Source of the DNA: Candidatus Thalassarchaeaceae archaeon
GTDB lineage: Archaea > Thermoplasmatota > Poseidoniia > Poseidoniales > Thalassarchaeaceae
Direction of reading: 5' to 3'
Length of the DNA stretch: 30,026 bases
Assembly: GCA_030747885.1 (NCBI GenBank)
Contig: JASLJW010000102.1
Span: 1 to 30,026, forward strand
In this document: positions 24,496 to 30,026 of the stretch, piece by piece
Layout of the letters: the number at the start of each line of letters is the position of its first letter
Numbering within the stretch: position 1 is the first letter of the stretch
Program-made: the position numbers and the translations under genes
The notes under the pieces: generated by a model
What the model was told of the DNA's origin: nothing
Databases searched by the model: none
The model's input: the letters and a program-made list of their open reading frames with translations, nothing else

Positions 24496-27400
24496 TCACG
24501 AAAGTCGCCATTGTACAATCGCTCCAGATGGAATTTCTGCTTCCCATCCCCCTTTTCTTAGATCCACTTTCTTTCTTTTCGCATTTTCTAACATGCTACA
24601 TTCATGTACACGCTTCAAATCTAAATCCGAGGAGATTCGACCGCTCCAATCAGAATCTGTAGGGTTGTATACTCGAAGTACAATTGCTCCTTGATCTTCT
24701 GAAGGCTTGAAGGCTGAGAGTATTGGGTTTGGCCCATCTCCTTCAAAGCGGATATGTTGGAGGCTTCGTCCTAGAGTCCCAGGAGTAAGGGATTCTTCAA
24801 AGAAACCATTTGCTAGAGGTTTTCTTGTTGCAACCAACAAATTAGCTGATGCTGAGAAGCATTCTGCAGCATGATGTATTGATTCACTTTGCCAATTCTC
24901 ATCGAATGGAAGAACAGACCACCGAGTAATCGAGGAGCCTATACATTGTGATCCAGGAGCAGGAAGTACAGCATCCGCAGCATCATGTCTATGTGCAAAT
25001 CCATTTTGTGAAGTCCATCCTACAGAACGGACCAATGTTAGTGCTATGTCGTGTCCGCCTGGGTCTGCATCATCTGCAAGTATTATCTCGTATTCATTTA
25101 CACCTGGAGATAATAGTGCCAATCCTCCATCATTTAGTCCATCATCTGTACCCGTTACAGCGACGAATCGCTCCATTGGTTGAGTTGGTACTAGGGGTTG
25201 CATCCAACTTTGGTCATGAGGGTGCAGTACCGGCCTCCTGACGACATCGAAGGGTGACCCTGCATTTGATTCTGTTAAGTGCATTCCAGTAGGGACAATC
25301 AATCGAAGTCTGTGATCTTCAGCTTTGTTATCTACCCATGTTTCTACTTCGACATTCCTTTCACCCAATCTAAGTGTAACGAAATGATCAATCGTAACTG
25401 GTGCCAATTCCACACTTCGAGTTTGATTAGTAGCATCAAGGTAAGCCGGGAGGTTCCAAATTATTCGAAGATGAACAGTCGCTGACCATTCATCAGAGTG
25501 TTGCAAGTTACTGGTTGTCTGGATTCGAGTAATATCAGAATCGTGCAGCCTTCTATCCATTGGTTGAGCACGTAGGTCCATGGGCCCTTCTCTTTGACCA
25601 GGATGTCCTGCTGGACTATGGTCGTAAGAATCGCCCGCATCTTCTACATCTTCAAGTCGTCCAATTCCTGGGAACCTACGTCCTGTTGCACGGTCTATCA
25701 AATCGAATCGGCCATCTGGGAGAAATTCAATTCGAATTTCACCATTATCTATTGCAGAGACTCTCTCTCCTTCTTGATCAACTTGAACGGGTTTCCCAGG
25801 GAGTGTAGATGGAGCAGCGTGGCCAGGAATTGCATGAAGTACATGTATTCCAGGCGGTAATCGATGAACTTGCACTCTTCCTCTGATTCGAGGTAGTTCA
25901 AGTTCTACATGAGAATCCCTGTGAAGATGTGTATCCACTTCTGGTGGAACTTGAATTATATCGCTAATTATGACGGAATCTTTTGGAGCTTTAGAGAATT
26001 CAAGGTGTACTGGGTGCCCAGAATCCAACCAACAACGATATGCAGGAGTTACAATATCCACTGGAAGCATTCCACTCCATTCTGTCCCCAATGGATTATG
26101 CAATAGGATTGGTATTGCATCACGATCAATGTGGTGAAGGTTCATTGAGTCTGCTAACTCTATTCGAACATCTTCAGTTACCATTGCCGCAGTTTCTTGT
26201 GCATGTCTGAATGAATCTTCCATGTCCATATGGACAGTATCTGGGGAAACACCTCCAATTTCATGGAATCCATGATTTTGAAGCACAAGATCCCATGCAT
26301 TCTGTATTCTGTCCCATCTCTTCCTTCCATCATGGAACCAACTGAGAGCTGCCAATGGTTCTGTAGATTGAGTGATTGTACGAATTGTATGATCATTCAT
26401 CCTCTTGAGGTAAATTCTAGATGATAATGCTCCACTGTGTAGCATTCTATCCCAACCATGACGCATTTCTCCATCATACGCGTACAATTTTTTCCTTCCA
26501 ACCCATGAGCGTACATCCTTTCCGAATTGAGAAAAACTAGAATGTTGGAAAGTTACTTCTCCTTCCATTGCTTTGTTAGCCTCTGAAATTAGGCTTGGTA
26601 GAGATGGTTGAGCCATGCCGTGACGGGTGCTATTTCCAAAGACCATCATAGGTGGAAGCCAACCATATTTTTCTAAATGTAAATTTGAGAGGCTCCTAAT
26701 TCTATCAGAAGCAGTTTCAGAGTCTGCATCCATTTTATCCTTTGAATCAGTCTCTCTTTTCTCAAAACCCCATCCTCCCAATGCATTTCCATTAGGAACT
26801 TGTTTAATCGCTAGAACAGAGGAATTTCCATCCCTTGAACTCCACTTGAAGACTCCTCTAGCATCTTGAATCCAAGGTCCAGCACCCCCATTGAAAATCA
26901 ACTCATCCGATCCAATTTCTGAAAGTAATACTGGAAGTTGACTTACATGAGAAGTACTTCGAGGCATTACTGTGCTGCCCACATTTCCTCCAAATGATTT
27001 GATTGTAGAGACACCTTTTTGCAGATTCCGAATCAATGCTTCCCCACCTACTAGGAATTGAGCAGGAGGGTTGTACCATGGTCCGATATTTAATCGACCA
27101 TCGGAGATTAAAGAACTAACACGTTCTCTATTTTCAGGTCGGTATGATAGATATTCATCTAACATTAGTGTCTGACCATCAAGGTCGAAAGATGGGAATG
27201 TATCCACATTTGATTCTAGAAGAGTCAACAAGTCGTCCATCATATCGAGAAGGAGATGTCGATTAGATGCAACTGAACGAACGGCAGTTCTAGGCCAAAG
27301 AGCGAATGGAACGATGTGTCCTGTTCGTTCAGTTTTTTCTAATTCATCGTAAACTGATCCGGCAGGCGCGTGGACTTCACGGGGGGCGATAGATACTGAC

Positions 27401-27900
27401 GGCGGTGCTTCTTCAGGATGACTTTCTGAAAGAGGAACTCGATTTGGTAACGAATCTAACGATTCAACTTGAATCTCCATAGGTTTCCGAGTATCGGTGC
27501 CGAATTTGTCCACAATTATGGGGCCATCATCATCTTCCTCTTCTCTCTCTTCTTCAGATTCCTCTTCTCCCTCTTCTTCAGAGCTTTCCTCATCCTCAGA
27601 TTCTTCTTCTTCATCCTCATCAGACTTCGACGACATAGGAGGGCCTCGCATTGGTGGACGTGAAGAAGGAGGTCCAGAGGGTGGCCCAGAACTAGGAGGT
27701 CCAGAAGGTGGTCCAGAACTAGGAGGCCCAGAAGGTGGTCCCGATGATGGGGGGCCGCGTCCTGGCGGTCCCCGCGGAGGTCCTGAAGTGGCCTCAGTAT
27801 CCTCGTTTTCTATTTCCTCTTCTTCTTCATCTACGGGTCCAGTTGGTGGCCTAGAAGTCGGCGGCCCTCTTGGGGGGCCTTTAGAGGGGCCGGGCGCCAT
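24496..27900 (-). CDS. GH38 alpha-mannosidase-like protein, probably catalytically inactive
   Basis: 1134 residues. Residues 1-125 are disordered: Pro/Gly/Ser repeats (27-base DNA units), then a Glu/Asp/Ser tract. From ~190 the bacterial-type GH38 frame is clear: DLDGQTLMLDEYLSYRPENRE, GRLNIGPWYNPPAQFLVGGEALIRNL, MPRSTSHVSQLP, then SSRIYLKRMNDHT (493-505) and QNHGFHEIGGVSPDTVH (541-557). A beta-rich C-terminal half follows, as in GH38. The zinc and catalytic residues are largely gone. The 'HxD' ligand pair reads H195-I-V197, the nucleophile Asp position is Arg314 (MPRS for LPDS), the 'PDEF' Asp is Ala280, and the HD pair reads F545-H546. No signal peptide is seen. It is the first gene of a minus-strand run with NERD-S1, sugar kinase and glutaredoxin. 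A non-catalytic or carbohydrate-binding role is inferred. Confidence 0.88.
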   Translation of the reverse strand: MAPGPSKGPPRGPPTSRPPTGPVDEEEEEIENEDTEATSGPPRGPPGRGPPSSGPPSGPPSSGPPSGPPSSGPPSGPPSSRPPMRGPPMSSKSDEDEEEESEDEESSEEEGEEESEEEREEEDDDGPIIVDKFGTDTRKPMEIQVESLDSLPNRVPLSESHPEEAPPSVSIAPREVHAPAGSVYDELEKTERTGHIVPFALWPRTAVRSVASNRHLLLDMMDDLLTLLESNVDTFPSFDLDGQTLMLDEYLSYRPENRERVSSLISDGRLNIGPWYNPPAQFLVGGEALIRNLQKGVSTIKSFGGNVGSTVMPRSTSHVSQLPVLLSEIGSDELIFNGGAGPWIQDARGVFKWSSRDGNSSVLAIKQVPNGNALGGWGFEKRETDSKDKMDADSETASDRIRSLSNLHLEKYGWLPPMMVFGNSTRHGMAQPSLPSLISEANKAMEGEVTFQHSSFSQFGKDVRSWVGRKKLYAYDGEMRHGWDRMLHSGALSSRIYLKRMNDHTIRTITQSTEPLAALSWFHDGRKRWDRIQNAWDLVLQNHGFHEIGGVSPDTVHMDMEDSFRHAQETAAMVTEDVRIELADSMNLHHIDRDAIPILLHNPLGTEWSGMLPVDIVTPAYRCWLDSGHPVHLEFSKAPKDSVIISDIIQVPPEVDTHLHRDSHVELELPRIRGRVQVHRLPPGIHVLHAIPGHAAPSTLPGKPVQVDQEGERVSAIDNGEIRIEFLPDGRFDLIDRATGRRFPGIGRLEDVEDAGDSYDHSPAGHPGQREGPMDLRAQPMDRRLHDSDITRIQTTSNLQHSDEWSATVHLRIIWNLPAYLDATNQTRSVELAPVTIDHFVTLRLGERNVEVETWVDNKAEDHRLRLIVPTGMHLTESNAGSPFDVVRRPVLHPHDQSWMQPLVPTQPMERFVAVTGTDDGLNDGGLALLSPGVNEYEIILADDADPGGHDIALTLVRSVGWTSQNGFAHRHDAADAVLPAPGSQCIGSSITRWSVLPFDENWQSESIHHAAECFSASANLLVATRKPLANGFFEESLTPGTLGRSLQHIRFEGDGPNPILSAFKPSEDQGAIVLRVYNPTDSDWSGRISSDLDLKRVHECSMLENAKRKKVDLRKGGWEAEIPSGAIVQWRLS
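27526..27630. repeat. Polypyrimidine low-complexity tract coding acidic tail
   Basis: On the plus strand, nearly unbroken C/T (tct/tcc/ctc) runs; on the minus strand they encode the Glu/Asp/Ser stretch at about residues 91-125 of the GH38-like protein. Likely unstable in length by slippage. Confidence 0.8.
27668..27748. repeat. Three tandem 27-base repeats in GH38-like gene
   Basis: Units begin at 27668, 27695 and 27722, each 27 bases and differing by a few bases. On the minus strand each encodes the nine residues SSGPPSGPP. Related GPP-rich codons extend on both sides (27650-27895). Tandem expansion in a disordered linker is the simplest explanation. Confidence 0.88.
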
Positions 27901-27992
27901 GACTATCGATACAAGGATGAGATAATGAAACTGCCCCGAAATATGTCTGATTGTTGAGTCATGCTCAAGGAGGATAATGCTGCCCGAGTATC

Positions 27993-28895
27993 ATGGCTGA
28001 CGAGCCGGTTGAAGCTGAATTGGTTAGTGAAGAGGTAGAACAGAAGGGTTCTAGCTTCGTTCTAAAGGTCGCTAGCAAGTATCCATTTGGTCGGAAGATG
28101 GAACCGTCAAAATCAGAATTATTGCGTGCTGTGTGGATGTCTACTATTATCTTCACAATACCCTTTATCGCTGCAATCCCACTTTTGAATCCTGAGCCAG
28201 AAAGTGAGGTGGAGGACTGGTATGCTGAATGGACTACACAATCATGGTCTACTGAAGTAGGTCAGACAATTTCGAGTGGTTCTAGAGTAGAAGCAATGGT
28301 AACCGTCGATCAAGGCGGATTAATAGGGGCTAACTACAGTGTGGAAAATCAGGGTGGGAATTTCATTGGTTTAGATTGTGAGCCTCAATGGTTGGTTGAA
28401 TTACGTGCTCCTGATCCGGTAAATTTCTCTGATGGGACCAATAGCACATCTTGGTCTGCAGAGAATTGGGAAGGTTCTGACTCAGTGGCAATCAATACTC
28501 CTTTGCCAGAAATTGAAGCCAAGTCAAGTGACGAACTGCAGGAGGCTATTTTCAATCTCAAGAGTGATACACAGGTTTGGATGCATGGGAAAGGAGAATG
28601 GCTTCTTTCAGTGACAAATCAAGGTAGTGAAGGTACTTTAGGTAACTGTGGTGGGCAACAGGTCACATTCAATATCAATCTCACAGTGGTAAATTGGAGA
28701 GAACCACGATTCGCAGATGGGGATTTCAATTTCACCACTTCTACAGTTGGCGGAGGGACTCCAATAGGGACATACGTTACTCTTGGTGGTTCAGTACCTC
28801 TTCTTCTAATTGCAGCGGTAGTGACTTTGGGTTTGCGTAATTCAGATAGTGATGGTTCTGAAGAGGAAAATAATGATGATACTGAATCAGCCTAA
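27993..28895 (+). CDS. Two-TM membrane protein with extracellular beta domain, unknown
   Basis: 300 residues. An acidic N-terminus (1-~40, cytoplasmic) leads to a membrane segment (~44-66, LLRAVWMSTIIFTIPFIAAIPLL). Then comes an ectodomain (~67-258, with two Cys-containing segments: LDCEPQW and GNCGGQQ) and a second membrane segment (~262-282, GSVPLLLIAAVVTLGL), followed by an acidic tail. No family recognised. The ATG at 27993 has no close ribosome site; AAGGAGG at 27967-27973 is 19 bases away and lies three bases before another ATG (27977) that opens a seven-codon frame. It diverges from the GH38-like gene. Possible disulfide between the two Cys. Confidence 0.75.
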   Translation: MADEPVEAELVSEEVEQKGSSFVLKVASKYPFGRKMEPSKSELLRAVWMSTIIFTIPFIAAIPLLNPEPESEVEDWYAEWTTQSWSTEVGQTISSGSRVEAMVTVDQGGLIGANYSVENQGGNFIGLDCEPQWLVELRAPDPVNFSDGTNSTSWSAENWEGSDSVAINTPLPEIEAKSSDELQEAIFNLKSDTQVWMHGKGEWLLSVTNQGSEGTLGNCGGQQVTFNINLTVVNWREPRFADGDFNFTTSTVGGGTPIGTYVTLGGSVPLLLIAAVVTLGLRNSDSDGSEEENNDDTESA

Positions 28896-28919
28896 TAAAA
28901 TGAACAGAATAGGTATTTC

Positions 28920-29453
28920 ATGGATATTTTCACTCATTTCATTATTGGAGCAAGCATTGGTGAGATCGCTCCTAAAGATATCAAAAATCGGCATGTAATT
29001 GGTGGGGCATTTGCTTTACTCCCCGATATTACCAATTTATTGCTTGTACATCCTTATCTTGGTTGGTTAGCCGGAAGGACAATTCCATTTGCGTATGCCG
29101 AAGACTTCATTTCTCATCCCGAGATTCTTAATCATTGGACCTACCATGTTTGGTTATTTTCACATGGTTTGATTTTTTGGTTATTTTTTGTATTGCCTTT
29201 TTGGAGTCAACATCGCGCTGCTCCTTTAGCAATTCTTGCTTATCTTTCCCATGTTTTGATGGATCTCCCTTCTCATTCTGGGATTTATGGGACTCAACCT
29301 TTCTACCCCTTCCCTCTGATTTTTGATGGGTGGTTTGATGCATGGCTTTGGGGGCCGTTGGAAATATTCGGTAGTGTAATTTTTTGTTCAGGTATTTTCT
29401 TGATTATCAGACAATCTCGTAAGTATTTGAAATGGGAATCAGAAATTTCCTAA
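28920..29453 (+). CDS. DUF457/YdjM-type membrane metal-dependent hydrolase-like protein
   Basis: 177 residues with four or so membrane segments. The family hallmarks are seen: the N-terminal MDIFTHFIIGASIGE, GAFALLPDITNLL (Asp36), a conserved SH (His82), and YLSHVLMDLPSHSG (His111, Asp115, His119), residues thought to bind metal in the YdjM/DUF457 group. Members are predicted membrane-bound hydrolases of unproven substrate. It follows the two-TM protein by 24 bases, perhaps co-transcribed, and converges with the partial gene at the window end. Confidence 0.82.
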   Translation: MDIFTHFIIGASIGEIAPKDIKNRHVIGGAFALLPDITNLLLVHPYLGWLAGRTIPFAYAEDFISHPEILNHWTYHVWLFSHGLIFWLFFVLPFWSQHRAAPLAILAYLSHVLMDLPSHSGIYGTQPFYPFPLIFDGWFDAWLWGPLEIFGSVIFCSGIFLIIRQSRKYLKWESEIS

Positions 29454-29455
29454 TT

Positions 29456-30025
29456 TTACTTTCTTGCATCTTCAAGAGATTTAAGAGAAGCATCAGTTCC
29501 ATGCCCATGTTTAATCAAACCATGAATATATTTCCCTAACCAATCACTAATCCCATCTTCCCCTGAATTTTCTGTTTCAGAAATGCCGTATGAATGTGCA
29601 TCTGCACTCCACCCTCCTTCTGAATTTTCTCTAGCAACCAAATGAGGAATCAAAGTCTTCTGTTGGATTCTTTCTAGTGTTTTCATATTCTCTTCTCTGT
29701 TATGGGGCATAGTCCATTCTTCGTTTGCAGAGATTTGTTTTATTTCTCTACTTGTTAATCCAATAATGTGAAATTGTCGAATCCGAGGAATTATTTTTGT
29801 CCAAATTGGAATAAATGATGTTTCTTCGGACGAAATAATTAGAGCATTTAATGTCCCTTCAAGTTCAGAAAAGGTAAGTGCTGCGGACCATACTGCCTGT
29901 TCATCTTCGCCTGAAATTAATGTAGGTCCCGCAGTAATCAACCATCTTGCACCACTCAATAATTTCCTCCATTCAAACGCGCCCCTCTCTATTTTTGCAA
30001 CAGTTTCTTGTTCTACTTTGTTAAG
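29456..30025 (-). CDS. Hypothetical protein, C-terminal part (partial)
   Basis: An open frame running off the window edge; at least 189 residues are present, beginning LNKVEQETVAKIERGAFEWRK. No start is in view that is convincing (a TTG at 29959 lacks a ribosome site), so the true start is probably beyond the window. Seen: alternating strand-helix patterns (ARWLITAGPTLISG, TLNALIISSEE, QFHIIGLTSREIKQI) that suggest a Rossmann-like alpha/beta domain, and a C-terminal helix (DWLGKYIHGLIKHGHG). Family not recognised. Confidence 0.65.
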   Translation of the reverse strand, partial: LNKVEQETVAKIERGAFEWRKLLSGARWLITAGPTLISGEDEQAVWSAALTFSELEGTLNALIISSEETSFIPIWTKIIPRIRQFHIIGLTSREIKQISANEEWTMPHNREENMKTLERIQQKTLIPHLVARENSEGGWSADAHSYGISETENSGEDGISDWLGKYIHGLIKHGHGTDASLKSLEDARK

Positions 30026-30026
30026 G

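Noticed and set aside
27650..27895. Collagen-like protein (GPP repeats)
   Set aside because: The units are SSGPPSGPP and do not keep a continuous G-x-y register, so a triple helix is not supported.
27497..27925. 142-codon plus-strand frame of Ser and Gly-Gly-Pro repeats
   Set aside because: Mirror image of the acidic and Pro-rich coding region of the GH38-like gene; the minus-strand frame continues into a conserved domain.
1..30026. tRNA, rRNA, CRISPR array or insertion sequence
   Set aside because: No cloverleaf, rRNA-like segment, regular spaced repeats, transposase frame or terminal inverted repeats were seen in reading the window; a covariance-model search was not possible.

Overview
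The window looks like a genome fragment of a planktonic archaeon, most probably Marine Group II / Poseidoniales (Euryarchaeota). The evidence is a complete archaellum gene set (arlB, F, G, H, I, J), a membrane pyrophosphatase, AT-rich archaeal-type promoters, very tight gene packing with ATGA overlaps, and Shine-Dalgarno sites of the GGAGG/GGTGA type in front of most internal operon genes. The assignment rests on gene content and protein style. No rRNA, tRNA, CRISPR array or insertion sequence was seen, and no gap between genes exceeds about 170 bases.

Layout. (1) 1-1155, minus: a probable DNA-binding protein of unknown function, followed by the first 19 codons of a peroxiredoxin-like gene that leaves the window. 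(2) 1323-2096, minus: a membrane-anchored DUF2135/YfaP-like protein. (3) 2222-8195, plus: three overlapping genes (small helical protein, a 1570-residue surface protein built of CARDB/NEW3-like beta domains with a multi-pass C-terminus, and a cytoplasmic coiled-coil plus beta-domain protein). (4) 8285-14857, plus: the archaellum cluster, arlB, a divergent gene in the arlCDE position, then arlF-G-H-I-J. (5) 14854-17459, minus: a repair pair, PolX-PHP followed by endonuclease III. (6) 17553-20448: a small membrane protein, an Nfu-type Fe-S protein and a K+-dependent-type membrane pyrophosphatase. (7) 20556-22112, plus: a lipoprotein and an alpha/beta-hydrolase. (8) 22093-27900, minus: a four-gene run of a GH38-like protein, a NERD-S1 fusion, a GHMP sugar kinase and a glutaredoxin. 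(9) 27993-30025: a two-TM surface protein, a DUF457/YdjM-type membrane protein and a partial unknown gene.

The archaellum genes would build and energise the motility filament: archaellin ArlB, stator-like pilins ArlF and ArlG, and the ArlH-ArlI-ArlJ motor and platform. The three-gene surface operon just upstream ends 89 bases before arlB, but nothing in its sequence proves an archaellum role.

The most notable observations are a GH38 alpha-mannosidase-like protein that keeps the family frame but has lost most zinc and catalytic residues, a PolX whose third catalytic Asp is replaced next to an insertion while its PHP domain is intact, a NERD-S1 domain fusion, an endonuclease III lacking the classical four-Cys cluster, and an arlCDE-position gene that only weakly resembles ArlD/E.
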